DNA of 64,000 bases from Nocardia bovistercoris. Lineage in GTDB: Bacteria; Actinomycetota; Actinomycetes; Mycobacteriales; Mycobacteriaceae. Of this stretch, positions 25,505 to 34,527 are shown one piece after another (the stretch's first letter is position 1; every line of letters starts with the position of its first letter). The DNA lies in the NCBI RefSeq assembly GCF_015674855.1, contig NZ_JADMLG010000014.1, positions 62,001-126,000 of the forward strand, in the 5' to 3' direction. Both the position numbers and the translations under genes were made by a program. The notes beneath the pieces were generated by a model. The model was not told where the DNA came from, did no database searches, and was given only the letters and a program-made list of their open reading frames with translations.

Positions 25505-26529
25505 GACTCGAGCACACGGTGCGGCGGCTGCGATTGCGTGCGCCGCTGCGTATCTCGCGCGGATCCATGAGCGAGCGCGACGCGGTGTGGGTTCGGCTGT
25601 CCGACGAATTCGGCAGCGGGCAGGGCGAAGTGGTGACCAGCGCCCGATTCGGCTTGGACGTGGCGGCGGTGCAGCGCGCGCTGGCGCGGGTGGCTTCGTG
25701 GCTGGGCGCCGACGGACCCGAACAGCTGCGGACCCGGCTGCCGGAGCTGCGCGCGGCAATGTCCGACGCGCTGCCGGTGGTGGCCGCCGTCGACTGCGCG
25801 CTACACGATCTGCTGGCGCGGGCGGCGGGACTGCCGCTCGGCGACTTCCTCGGTGTGCCACAGCGTGATTCGACGCCGACCGCTTACACCCTGGGCATCA
25901 TGCCGCCCGACGACGCCGTCGCGATGGCGGTTGACGCGGCGGCCGCAGGCTTCACGGTACTGAAAATAAAAGCGGGACTGCCCGATTCGACCGAGGACAT
26001 CGACCGGGTCCGCGCGGTGCGCGCCGCGACGCCCGGCGTCGAATTGCTGCTCGACCCGAACGGCGCGTGGGACGCGGACACCGCGACGGCGGTATTGCGT
26101 GCGCTCGACGGCGTCGTGGCCGCGGTCGAGCAGCCGGTCGCGGCCGCGCGACCCGAGGAACTCGCGCGCGTGGTCGCCGCGGTGGGGGTGCCGGTGATCG
26201 CCGACGAATCCGCCGCGACCGAGGCCGATCTGCGCCGTCTACCCGCCGCAATCGCGGGCGTGAACGTCAAACTCGCCGAATGCGGCGGACTCGACGCCGC
26301 GCTGTCCATGATCGCTGCGGCGGCCGAGGCGGGGATGGCGACCATGCTCGGCTGCCAGGTCGGGTCCTCGCTCGGGATCGCGCCCTCGGTGCACCTGACC
26401 GGACTCGCCCGGTGGGTCGACCTCGACGGGCACCTGCTGCTGGCCGAGGACCCGTGGCACGGGCTCGGCGGCCACGACGGCCTGCTGCGTCGCCCGACCG
26501 GACCCGGACTGGGCGTGGTCGCCCGATGA
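25501..26529 (+). CDS. enolase-superfamily epimerase (dipeptide-epimerase-like)
   Basis: 342 residues. Muconate-lactonising subgroup: KxK at the end of strand 2 (FTVLKIKAG), Mg ligands in LDPNGAW, VEQPV and ADESA, the second catalytic Lys in GVNVKLAECGG, and a DxD (WVDLDGHLLL) near the C-terminus, typical of dipeptide epimerases. It would invert a stereocentre in a dipeptide such as an Ala/Glu-type pair. GTG start overlapping the previous stop (GTGA). Next to an ATP-grasp ligase this suggests epimerisation of the ligated dipeptide. O-succinylbenzoate synthase or N-acylamino acid racemase are alternatives. Confidence 0.83.
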   Translation: MRLEHTVRRLRLRAPLRISRGSMSERDAVWVRLSDEFGSGQGEVVTSARFGLDVAAVQRALARVASWLGADGPEQLRTRLPELRAAMSDALPVVAAVDCALHDLLARAAGLPLGDFLGVPQRDSTPTAYTLGIMPPDDAVAMAVDAAAAGFTVLKIKAGLPDSTEDIDRVRAVRAATPGVELLLDPNGAWDADTATAVLRALDGVVAAVEQPVAAARPEELARVVAAVGVPVIADESAATEADLRRLPAAIAGVNVKLAECGGLDAALSMIAAAAEAGMATMLGCQVGSSLGIAPSVHLTGLARWVDLDGHLLLAEDPWHGLGGHDGLLRRPTGPGLGVVAR

Positions 26530-27953
26530 CCACCGCGCGTTCCTTCCTGTCCTTCCCACCGTCGGTGCGGTTGCTCCTGGTCAACCAATTGGCCGGCAAT
26601 ACCGGTTTCTACCTGCTGATTCCCTTCCTCGCCGACTATCTGCTCACCGATCTCGGCCTCTCGGCCGCCGTGGTCGGAACCGTGCTGGGCGTGCGCAATC
26701 TCAGCCAGCAGGGCCTGTTCCTGGTCGGCGGTTCGGCCGCGGACCGGCTCGGCGCGCGCGGGGTGATCGTCATCGGCGCCGGGGTGCGCGCGGCGGGCTT
26801 CGCCCTGTTCGCGGTGGGCGGTTCGGTGCCGATCGTGCTGCTGGCCTCGATACTCACCGGATTCGCTGGAGCGCTGTTCAATCCGGCCGTGCGCGCCTAT
26901 ATCGCGCGCGACAGCGAGGACCGCGCCGCCGAGGCGTTCGCGCTGTTCACGGTATTCGGCAATGTCGGGTCCGCACTCGGGCCGGTGCTCGGAACCGCGT
27001 TGGCGGCGGCGGGATTCCGGATCACCGCGCTCGTCGCGGCGGGCATCTTCGGCGCGCTCACCCTCGCCCAGCTCGTCCTGCTGCCCGCGCGCCCGGCGCC
27101 ACCACACGCCACCGGTGTATTCGGCGACTTCGCACGGGTTTTCACCCATCGCGCGTTCTGGGCGTTCGCGTTCGCCCTCATGGGCATGTTCGCGTTGCAG
27201 AGCCAGATCTATTTCCTGTTCACGATGCAGGCCGAGCGCGCCGCGGGCTCGGCGGGCGCGGCGGCGGTGGCCGCGCTGTTCGTGGCCGAGACCGCGGTCA
27301 TCCTGCTGTTCCAGGTCCGCATCACCCGCCTGTTCGCGGCCCGCCCGACGCGCGGCCCGGCCATGGCGACCGGAATGGCTGTCATGGGCGCGTCGTTCGT
27401 CCTTCCACCCGCCGCCGCGACCCTGATCGAGTCCGAGGCGGCGCCGCGCGCGGTGCGGGTCGCACCGGTGGTACTCGCGGCGATCGGTCTCGCGGTCGGC
27501 GTCATGATCACCCAGCCCTTCGTCAACGAACTGATCCCGCGCTTCGCCGGAACCCGGCTGACCGGAACCTATTTCGGCGCCTTCTACCTCGCATCCGGCA
27601 TCTTCACGGTCACCATGACGACTTGTGGCGGCGCCCTCGTCGACCGCGGCGGCTCGCCCTTGTCCTGGCCTCCCGCCCTACTGTGCGCGGCCACCGGGCT
27701 GCTCTCCGCCGCCGCGGTATCGGCACTGCACCGCAGCGGGCTGCTCCCCGAAGGCGGAGCGGCCGCGACGAGTTCACCGAAAGACACGTCGGCGCCACCT
27801 GTTCCAGGGCTCGGCGCGTCCGCCGCGGCTGTGCCGTCGAGTGACGCATCGGTGGGCGGTGTCGCGGCAAGCGACGCTTCGGCGGGGGAGGTCGAGGTTC
27901 GGGACGTCGCGGCGGAGGCCATCGGCGAGGTTCGACGGGGGACGCGCCGGTGA
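26526..27953 (+). CDS. MFS exporter
   Basis: 475 residues with about 12 membrane helices in two sets of six. The loop between helices 2 and 3 (GGSAADRLGARGV) carries the MFS signature. The last 60 residues after the final helix are Ala/Ser/Val/Asp-rich and cytosolic. ATGA overlap with the epimerase gene. In a biosynthetic operon with its own importer, an MFS protein most likely exports the product, like BacE with bacilysin. The end of the gene is followed by a 109-base gap, where a second transcript could begin. Confidence 0.87.
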   Translation: MTTARSFLSFPPSVRLLLVNQLAGNTGFYLLIPFLADYLLTDLGLSAAVVGTVLGVRNLSQQGLFLVGGSAADRLGARGVIVIGAGVRAAGFALFAVGGSVPIVLLASILTGFAGALFNPAVRAYIARDSEDRAAEAFALFTVFGNVGSALGPVLGTALAAAGFRITALVAAGIFGALTLAQLVLLPARPAPPHATGVFGDFARVFTHRAFWAFAFALMGMFALQSQIYFLFTMQAERAAGSAGAAAVAALFVAETAVILLFQVRITRLFAARPTRGPAMATGMAVMGASFVLPPAAATLIESEAAPRAVRVAPVVLAAIGLAVGVMITQPFVNELIPRFAGTRLTGTYFGAFYLASGIFTVTMTTCGGALVDRGGSPLSWPPALLCAATGLLSAAAVSALHRSGLLPEGGAAATSSPKDTSAPPVPGLGASAAAVPSSDASVGGVAASDASAGEVEVRDVAAEAIGEVRRGTRR

Positions 27954-28062
27954 GAAGCGTCGCGACGCGGAGTGCCGCCGCCGTGGACGCCGCAGGCGAT
28001 ATCGCGGTGCGTGGCGCGCCGAGCGCGGCGAAGGACGGTTGTGATGAAGGGCAGGACGATCG

Positions 28063-28893
28063 ATGACACGCTCGGACAGCGGGCCGGAACTCGTGGGTGA
28101 GAATCTGCTCACCGACAACCCGGCGCTCTACGAACACGCCTTTCCCGACACCGGGGAGCGCAATGCGCGCTTCGTCCGCGATCTGGTCGAACGTTTCGCT
28201 GAACCATCAGGTCGACGCGCGCTGCTCGATGTGGGGTGCGGTACCGGCCGCGATGCCGCGCGACTCGCCGCGTCCGGGTACGCGGTCACCGCCGTCGATA
28301 TCTCCGAGCGGATGATCGCCTACGCTCGTGCGCACCGTCCCGGCGTGCGTTTCGAGGTCGGGGACGCGCGCACCGTGCGCACGCCCGTCGCGGTCGACGT
28401 CGTTACCTGTCTGGGCAGTACGCTGCTGCATCTGCACGACGACTCCGACATCGTCGCCGCGCTCACGAGTTTCGCGCGGTGCCTACGACCCGGCGGTCTG
28501 CTGATCCTCGAAATGCGCAGCGGCGCCTTCCTGCTCACCGAGCGGGGTCGTCGCGAACTGCTGGCCGCGGAATCGGTGCGGCGAGTCGAATGGGAATCGC
28601 GCACTTACACGGCCCGTACCGCGCTGCGACTCGACCTGCCCGAGCAGTTGTTGCGTCGACAGCGCGCCTGGACCTGGGACGGGTGCGCCGCGCCGATCGA
28701 GGAGCGCACCGCCTGGCGGCTGCTGTTCCCGCGCGAACTGCGATACCTGTTGCGGCTCGGCGGATTCGAGACGCTCGCACTGTTCGACGCGCCGGGTCCG
28801 CTCACCGAGCCGCCGTGGCCGGGTGCCGGGAAACTGGCGACGGATCTGGTGGGGGACCGACTGCACGTGGTCGCGCGGCGGGTGCGGTCGTGA
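28063..28893 (+). CDS. class I SAM-dependent methyltransferase
   Basis: 276 residues. Motif I LLDVGCGTGRDAARLA near residue 54, motif II AVDISERMIAYAR, and CLRPGGLLILEM for motif III. The C-terminal region is Arg-rich and could face a charged substrate. It overlaps the ABC ATPase start (GTGA), which ties it to the importer. Likely modifies the chelator or its precursor, though methylation of an unrelated substrate cannot be excluded. Confidence 0.83.
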   Translation: MTRSDSGPELVGENLLTDNPALYEHAFPDTGERNARFVRDLVERFAEPSGRRALLDVGCGTGRDAARLAASGYAVTAVDISERMIAYARAHRPGVRFEVGDARTVRTPVAVDVVTCLGSTLLHLHDDSDIVAALTSFARCLRPGGLLILEMRSGAFLLTERGRRELLAAESVRRVEWESRTYTARTALRLDLPEQLLRRQRAWTWDGCAAPIEERTAWRLLFPRELRYLLRLGGFETLALFDAPGPLTEPPWPGAGKLATDLVGDRLHVVARRVRS

Positions 28894-29666
28894 TCGCGGT
28901 CGAGTCGGTGAGTTTCGGGTACGGCGGCGCCGTCGTGCTCGACGGGGTGGGGCTGGTGGCCGAATCCGGTGACACCGTGGGGCTGATCGGTCCCAACGGT
29001 TCCGGGAAGTCGACGGTGTTGCGGCTGATCTATCGCGCGCTGCGTCCGCACGACGGCACTGTGGCGATCGACGGCAGGCCGGTGCGCGGGCTGCGCGGTC
29101 GCGCGCTCGCGGCCCGGCTGGCCGTGGTCGTGCAGGAATCGCCCGCCGAGACACCGGTCACGGTCGCGGAGACGGTGCTGCTCGGCCGTGCGCCGTGGGC
29201 GGGCGCGGTGCGCGGATACACCCGCGAGGACCGGGTGCGGGCCGCGGCGGCGCTGGAACGGGTCGGTGCGCGGCATCTGGCCGACCGCGGATTCGCCGAA
29301 CTGTCCGGCGGCGAACGGCAGCGCGTGCTGATCGCTCGCGCGCTGGCCCAGTGCGCCGACCATGTGCTGCTCGACGAGCCGACCAACCATCTCGACGTCC
29401 GGTATCAGCACGAACTGCTGGCACTGGTCCGCGGACTCGACGCCACCTCGATCGTCGTGCTGCACGACCTCAATCTGGCGGCGCGGTACTGCGACCGACT
29501 GGTCCTGCTCGACCGAGGGCGAGTGGTCGCGGCGGGATCCGTGGAAGACGTGCTCACCCCAGAACTCCTCGAACCGGTCTATCAGGTGACCGTGCGGCGC
29601 GTCGAAGCCTTCGGCGCGGTCCAACTGCTGTTCGGTCCGCGCGAGCCCGCGGCGGTGGCCTCGTGA
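28890..29666 (+). CDS. FecE-type ABC transporter ATPase
   Basis: 258 residues. Walker A is GPNGSGKST near residue 33, the signature is LSGGERQRVLIARALAQ, Walker B is HVLLDEPTNHLD, and the switch His is in VLHDLNLAARYCD. Typical ATP-binding subunit of iron-siderophore, cobalamin and haem importers. GTG start overlapping the methyltransferase stop, and its end overlaps the permease start (GTGA). With the permease and lipoprotein it forms a complete importer. Confidence 0.93.
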   Translation: MIAVESVSFGYGGAVVLDGVGLVAESGDTVGLIGPNGSGKSTVLRLIYRALRPHDGTVAIDGRPVRGLRGRALAARLAVVVQESPAETPVTVAETVLLGRAPWAGAVRGYTREDRVRAAAALERVGARHLADRGFAELSGGERQRVLIARALAQCADHVLLDEPTNHLDVRYQHELLALVRGLDATSIVVLHDLNLAARYCDRLVLLDRGRVVAAGSVEDVLTPELLEPVYQVTVRRVEAFGAVQLLFGPREPAAVAS

Positions 29667-30739
29667 CCTCGATACGCGAACAGGTGGCGATCGACGACCT
29701 CGGGCACAACCGCCACCGGTGGGCGACCTTGCTGTGGCTCGGCGGCTCTGGTTGCGCGCTCGCCGTGGTGATGGTGGTGGCGATCGGCTCCGGTCCGGTC
29801 GCGGTCTCGCCGGGCGTGGTCGCGCGCGTCGTCGGCCATCACGTCCTCGGTCTGCCCGCGCGCCCGGACTGGACCGCCGCGCAGGACGCCATCGTGTGGC
29901 TCGTCCGCGCGCCGCGCGTGGTGCTCGGCGCACTCGTGGGCGCGGCGCTGGCCGCCTCGGGCGCGGTGCTACAGACCCTCGTGCGCAATGTGCTCGCCGA
30001 TCCGCACATCCTCGGCGTCACCTCGGGCGCCTCCACCGGCGCGGCGGCCTCACTGCTGTTCGGCGCGGCGGCCTCCGCGGCCACGCTCGCGACCAGCGCG
30101 TTCGCCGGTGCGCTCGGGGCGACCGTGCTGCTGTATCTGGTCGCGCGGGTCGACGGGCAGATGACCTCGCTGCGGTTGCTGCTCGGCGGTGTCACCATCG
30201 GCTATATCGGTTCCGCGGCAACGAGTTTCCTCGTCTTCGCCTCCGACACCCCCGAAGGCGCGCGTGCCGTGCTGTTCTGGCTGCTCGGTTCACTGGCGTC
30301 GGCGGCGTGGTCCTCGGTCGCGATCACCGCGCTGGTCACCCTCGGCTCTCTGCTCGGATTACTCGCGCTGGCAACCCGATTCGACGCGCTCGCGGCGGGT
30401 GACGACACCGCGCGCACGCTCGGCCTGCGTCCAGGGCGGTTGCGCATGCTCGCGCTGGCCGTGGTCGCTTTGTGCGTCGGCGCGGTCGTCGCCGTCGCGG
30501 GCGCCGTCGGATTCGTCGGCCTGGTCGTCCCCCATGTGGCGCGGCTGTGCGTCGGCGGCGGCCATCGGCGGCTGATCCCGCTCTCGGCGCTGTTCGGCGC
30601 GCTGTTCCTGGTGAGCGCGGATGTGGTGGCGCGCATCGCGTTCGCGCCGCGTGAACTGCCGCTCGGCATCGTCACCGCCGTCGTCGGAGCGCCGTTGCTG
30701 CTCCTGCTGATTCGGCGTTCGTCTCGCAACGTCCTGTGA
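29663..30739 (+). CDS. FecCD-type ABC transporter permease
   Basis: 358 residues, about ten membrane helices. The cytosolic coupling region is recognisable in RAPRVVLGALVGAALAASGAVLQTLVRN near residue 90 and GAVGFVGLVVPHVARL near 275, both characteristic of BtuC/FecCD permeases. One gene presumably forms the homodimeric channel. GTG start within the GTGA overlap. The permease would import the metal-loaded chelator delivered by the lipoprotein at 30765. Confidence 0.93.
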   Translation: MTSIREQVAIDDLGHNRHRWATLLWLGGSGCALAVVMVVAIGSGPVAVSPGVVARVVGHHVLGLPARPDWTAAQDAIVWLVRAPRVVLGALVGAALAASGAVLQTLVRNVLADPHILGVTSGASTGAAASLLFGAAASAATLATSAFAGALGATVLLYLVARVDGQMTSLRLLLGGVTIGYIGSAATSFLVFASDTPEGARAVLFWLLGSLASAAWSSVAITALVTLGSLLGLLALATRFDALAAGDDTARTLGLRPGRLRMLALAVVALCVGAVVAVAGAVGFVGLVVPHVARLCVGGGHRRLIPLSALFGALFLVSADVVARIAFAPRELPLGIVTAVVGAPLLLLLIRRSSRNVL

Positions 30740-30764
30740 AACCCCTTTGGAAAGGACCGATCTC

Positions 30765-31739
30765 GTGACCAATGGTGCCCATCACCCACCGCGCCTCGTC
30801 GTCGGCGCGCTGCTGCTCGCCGCGGCGACCCTCACCGCCTGCGGCGCGTCCGACACCGCGGCCTCCGTCGCGACCGACGGCTTTCCGCTCACCGTCTCCA
30901 GTTGTGGCCGCGACGTGCGATTCGACAGCCCGCCACAGCGTGTGGTGACCGTCGGCTCGATCGCGGCCCCTTTGGTGGCGGCGGCGGGCGCACCCGACCG
31001 CATCGTGACCCGCACCTTCGAGACCGCGCCGTTCCCCGGCGAATACGCCGACGCCCTGCGCGGCGCGGAGATCATCGCCCCCACCGCGGAATTGGCCCGC
31101 GAGGAGATCATCGCCCGCACCCCGGATCTGGTGGTGAGCTTCGAAGGCGCCGCGATCAGCGCCGACGATCTCGCCGCCGCGCGAATCCCGTTGCTGGTCA
31201 CCAGGGGATACTGCAAACAGGCGAGCGGATCCTACGACGACGTCTTCGCCGACATCGAACTCTACGGCCGCCTGTTCGGCACCGCCGAATCCGCGCGCGC
31301 CTCGGTACAGGCACTGCGGCACCGGGTTTCGGCGGTCGCCGCACGCCACGACACCGGCGCGCCCCGACGCAGAGCGGCCGCGCTGATCATCTCCCGCGAC
31401 GGCACGAAAGTGAACGCCTACGGCAGCACGAGCACCGTCGACGCCCAGATGCGCATGCTCGGCCTGGACAACATCTTCGGCGACGTCGCCAAACGCAGCT
31501 TCGAGTCGAACACCGAAACCCTCATCGCCCGCGACCCCGAGGTGATCATCCTCCTCACCCAGGGCGACCAGACCCCGCAGTCCGCCCGCACCGCCCTGCG
31601 CGCCCGCCCCGAACTCGCCCCGATCGCCGCGATAGGCGCCGACCGCATAGTCGCGGTCCCCTTCGGCTACACGGGCCCCGGCCCCGTCGCGGTGCAGGGC
31701 CTCGAGGTACTCGACACCGAACTCGCAGCGCTGCGCTGA
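30765..31739 (+). CDS. FecB-type substrate-binding lipoprotein
   Basis: 324 residues. Signal peptide with lipobox LTAC and lipidated Cys near residue 26. The core (RVVTVGSIAAPLVAAAGAPDRIV, ARTPDLVVSFEGAAI, REVIL-type ARDPEVIILLTQGDQ) is that of class III siderophore-binding proteins. GTG at 30765 has AAAGGA nine bases upstream; the longer TTG start at 30747 lacks one. It would capture the chelator-metal complex outside the membrane and pass it to FecCD. Last gene of the locus. Confidence 0.92.
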   Translation: MTNGAHHPPRLVVGALLLAAATLTACGASDTAASVATDGFPLTVSSCGRDVRFDSPPQRVVTVGSIAAPLVAAAGAPDRIVTRTFETAPFPGEYADALRGAEIIAPTAELAREEIIARTPDLVVSFEGAAISADDLAAARIPLLVTRGYCKQASGSYDDVFADIELYGRLFGTAESARASVQALRHRVSAVAARHDTGAPRRRAAALIISRDGTKVNAYGSTSTVDAQMRMLGLDNIFGDVAKRSFESNTETLIARDPEVIILLTQGDQTPQSARTALRARPELAPIAAIGADRIVAVPFGYTGPGPVAVQGLEVLDTELAALR

Positions 31740-31740
31740 C

Positions 31741-31800
31741 CGACACGAAGATGACCGACACGGCCGATTCGGTCCTGCGCGCGGTTACGACTTCGTGTCG
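31741..31800 (+). terminator. inverted repeat after the importer operon
   Basis: CGACACGAAG (31741-31750) pairs perfectly with CTTCGTGTCG (31791-31800). The 40-base loop contains a smaller stem (GACCGA with TCGGTC). A second short hairpin (GCGAAG-6-CTTCGC) follows at 31819-31836. Together they could end transcription before the amino acid transporter genes. Confidence 0.55.
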
Positions 31801-31897
31801 TGACGCTTTCCGGGCAGCGCGAAGCCCGCCCTTCGCTTAGATTCCCAAACGGGCGGTGACGCCCTGGTTTCGTCGAACCGAAATGTGGAGGGCTGCT

Positions 31898-32803
31898 GTG
31901 GCTGTTCGAACGGTGCTCGGCGGGCGAGCCCTGCGGGCGATGTGTGTACTGGTCGGCGGTGCCCTCGTGCTCGCCGGTTGTAGCAACAACACCGAGGAAT
32001 CCGGCCCCGCCGTGCCGAAGGTTTCGGTGGACAAGGTCGACGCCATCGCGGCGACCGTGCCGGACAAGATCCGGCAGTCCGGCAAGCTGGTGGTCGGCGT
32101 GAACATCCCCTACCAGCCCAACGAGTACAAGGACGCGAGCGGCAAGATCGTCGGATTCGACGTCGATCTCATGGACGCCGTCGGCGCGGTGCTCGGCGTG
32201 CGCGTCGACTACGTGGAATCCGCGTTCGAGAAGATCATCCCCGCGATCCAGGCGGGCACCTACGACGTCGGCATGTCCTCGATCACCGATTCCAAGGAAC
32301 GGCAACAGCAGGTCGATTTCACCGACTACTTCAAGGCGGGCATCCAGTGGGCCCAGCAGTCCGGTAAGCCGGTCGACCCGGGCAATGCCTGCGGCAAGAA
32401 GGTCGCCGTGCAGGCCACCACGGTGGAGCACACTGACGAGGTGCCGGCCAAGAGCGAGAAATGCGTGGCCGAGGGCAAACCCGCGATCGACATCAAACCC
32501 TTCGACGAGCAGAGCGCGGCCACCAACGCGCTGGTCCTCGGCCAGGTCGACGCCATGTCCGCCGACTCGCCGGTGACGGCGTATGCGATCAAGCAGAGCG
32601 GCGGCGTCATCGAATCCGCCGGTCCGGTCTTCGATTCCGCGCCCTACGGCTGGGCGGTGCCGAAGAGTTCGCCGCTGGCCGCCGTCCTGCAGGCCGCGTT
32701 GAACCACCTCATCGCCAACGGCCAGTACCGAACCATCACGCAGAACTGGGGTGTGCAGGAGGGCGCGGTCAGCGCGGCGGTCATCAACGGCGCCGAGCGC
32801 TGA
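31898..32803 (+). CDS. polar amino acid ABC transporter, substrate-binding lipoprotein
   Basis: 301 residues. Lipobox LAGC with Cys near residue 27, then a SBP_bac_3 domain: KIVGFDVDLMDAVGAVLGV near residue 80, GTYDVGMSSITDSKERQQQVDFTDYF near 120, and PYGWAVPKSS near 250. It binds a polar amino acid or opine-like ligand. GTG at 31898 chosen because GGAGGG is six bases upstream. First gene of a three-gene importer with one-base-scale spacing. It follows the metallophore-type locus directly, but the intervening hairpins suggest independent transcription. Confidence 0.9.
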   Translation: MAVRTVLGGRALRAMCVLVGGALVLAGCSNNTEESGPAVPKVSVDKVDAIAATVPDKIRQSGKLVVGVNIPYQPNEYKDASGKIVGFDVDLMDAVGAVLGVRVDYVESAFEKIIPAIQAGTYDVGMSSITDSKERQQQVDFTDYFKAGIQWAQQSGKPVDPGNACGKKVAVQATTVEHTDEVPAKSEKCVAEGKPAIDIKPFDEQSAATNALVLGQVDAMSADSPVTAYAIKQSGGVIESAGPVFDSAPYGWAVPKSSPLAAVLQAALNHLIANGQYRTITQNWGVQEGAVSAAVINGAER

Positions 32804-32806
32804 GTC

Positions 32807-33721
32807 GTGTCGGATCCGGTCGCCGAGCCCGCCGAACCGATCCGCGCGGTCCCGCTGCGCCGCCCTGGCCGGTGGATCGCGGCGGCGGTCATCCTGGTCC
32901 TGCTCGGCCTGTTCCTCTACGGCGCGGCGACCAACGACGCCTACCGGTGGGGGACCTACGGGCGCTACCTCTTCGACACCCGCATCCTCGCGGGGGCGGC
33001 GATCACCCTCGAGCTGACGGTGATCGCGATGGCCATCGCCGTCGCGCTCGGCACGGTGCTCGCCGTCATGCGGCTGTCGCCGAATCCGGTGCTGCGCGCC
33101 GCGGCGTGGGTCTACCTGTGGATCTTCCGAGGCACCCCGGTCTACGTGCAGTTGGTGTTCTGGGGGCTGTTCCCGTCGCTGTACAAGCAGATCGTGCTCG
33201 GCGTCCCGTTCGGCCCGCAGTTCTTCCACCTCGACGTGCAGAACCTCCAGGCCGCGTTCGCCTTCGCGGCCATCGGGCTCGGCCTCAACGAGGCGGCCTA
33301 CATGGCCGAGATCGTCCGCGCGGGCATCAATTCGGTCGGCGAGGGCCAGCGGGAAGCGTCGATCGCGCTCGGCATGTCGTGGGGGCAGACGATGCGCAGA
33401 ACCGTGCTGCCGCAGGCGATGCGGGTGATCATCCCGCCGACCGGCAACGAATTGATCGGCATGCTCAAGACGACGTCGCTGGTCACCGCGATCCCGCTCA
33501 CGACCGACCTCTTCGGCCGCGCCCGCGATATCTACGGCGTGAATTTCCAGCCGATTCCGCTGCTCATGGTCACCGCGACCTGGTATCTGGCGATAACCAG
33601 CGTGCTGATGGTCGGCCAGTACTACCTGGAGCGGTATTACTCGCGCGGCGTCTCGCGGCAGCTGACCGCACGGCAATTGCGGGAATTGGCGGCCGCGCGA
33701 ACGGCGGTGACGCCGAAATGA
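32807..33721 (+). CDS. polar amino acid ABC transporter permease
   Basis: 304 residues, five to six membrane helices. The cytosolic EAA loop reads EIVRAGINSVGEGQREASIALGMS followed by VLPQAMRVIIPP, as in His/Glu/Gln permeases. GTG start three bases after the previous stop, so coupled translation is likely. No second permease gene is present, so a homodimer is expected. Confidence 0.92.
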   Translation: MSDPVAEPAEPIRAVPLRRPGRWIAAAVILVLLGLFLYGAATNDAYRWGTYGRYLFDTRILAGAAITLELTVIAMAIAVALGTVLAVMRLSPNPVLRAAAWVYLWIFRGTPVYVQLVFWGLFPSLYKQIVLGVPFGPQFFHLDVQNLQAAFAFAAIGLGLNEAAYMAEIVRAGINSVGEGQREASIALGMSWGQTMRRTVLPQAMRVIIPPTGNELIGMLKTTSLVTAIPLTTDLFGRARDIYGVNFQPIPLLMVTATWYLAITSVLMVGQYYLERYYSRGVSRQLTARQLRELAAARTAVTPK

Positions 33722-34506
33722 ATCCGGCACTCGACAAAGCGGTTGATCCGCCGATGATTCTCGCCGACCGGGTGTGCAAGAGTTTCGGCGCGCTGCGGGT
33801 GCTGGAGGGTATCTCGCTGGAGGTCGCGCGGGGTGAGGTGCTGTGCCTGATCGGGCCGTCCGGATCGGGTAAATCCACCTTCCTGCGCTGTATCAACCAT
33901 CTCGAGAAGATCGACGCGGGACGGTTGTACGTGGACGGCGAACTCGTCGGCTACCGGCAGCAGGGCGACAAACTCTACGAATTGCATCCCCGCGACGCCG
34001 CGCGGCAGCGTCGCGATATCGGCATGGTGTTCCAGCATTTCAATCTGTTCCCGCACCGGACCGCTCTGGAGAATATCGTCGAGGCGCCCGTGCAGGTCAA
34101 GAAGATCCGGCGCTCGCAGGCCGTGGAACGCGCCCACGAATTGTTGCGGCGGGTCGGGATGGCCGACAAGGCGACCGCGTATCCGGCGCAGCTGTCCGGC
34201 GGTCAGCAGCAGCGCGTCGCCATCGCGAGGGCGTTGGCGATGGACCCGAAACTCATGCTGTTCGACGAGCCGACTTCGGCTCTGGACCCGGAACTGGTCG
34301 GCGAGGTGCTCGGTGTGATGCGGGAATTGGCGGGGGAGGGAATGACGATGATCGTGGTGACCCACGAAATGGGATTCGCCCGCGAAGTCGCCGATCGGCT
34401 GGTTTTCATGGACGGCGGTGTCGTCGTCGAATCCGGTGTGCCCACAGAGGTGTTGACCGATCCCGCGCACGAGCGCACCAAGGCATTCCTGTCCCGGCTA
34501 CTGTAG
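33718..34506 (+). CDS. polar amino acid ABC transporter ATPase
   Basis: 262 residues. Walker A GPSGSGKST near residue 47, Q-loop FQHFNLFPH, signature LSGGQQQRVAIARALA, Walker B LMLFDEPTSALD, and VTHEMGFA with the switch His. Typical GlnQ/HisP family. ATGA overlap with the permease gene. Completes the importer. Confidence 0.94.
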   Translation: MNPALDKAVDPPMILADRVCKSFGALRVLEGISLEVARGEVLCLIGPSGSGKSTFLRCINHLEKIDAGRLYVDGELVGYRQQGDKLYELHPRDAARQRRDIGMVFQHFNLFPHRTALENIVEAPVQVKKIRRSQAVERAHELLRRVGMADKATAYPAQLSGGQQQRVAIARALAMDPKLMLFDEPTSALDPELVGEVLGVMRELAGEGMTMIVVTHEMGFAREVADRLVFMDGGVVVESGVPTEVLTDPAHERTKAFLSRLL

Positions 34507-34527
34507 ATCTGCCGCGGCGCGCGGATC

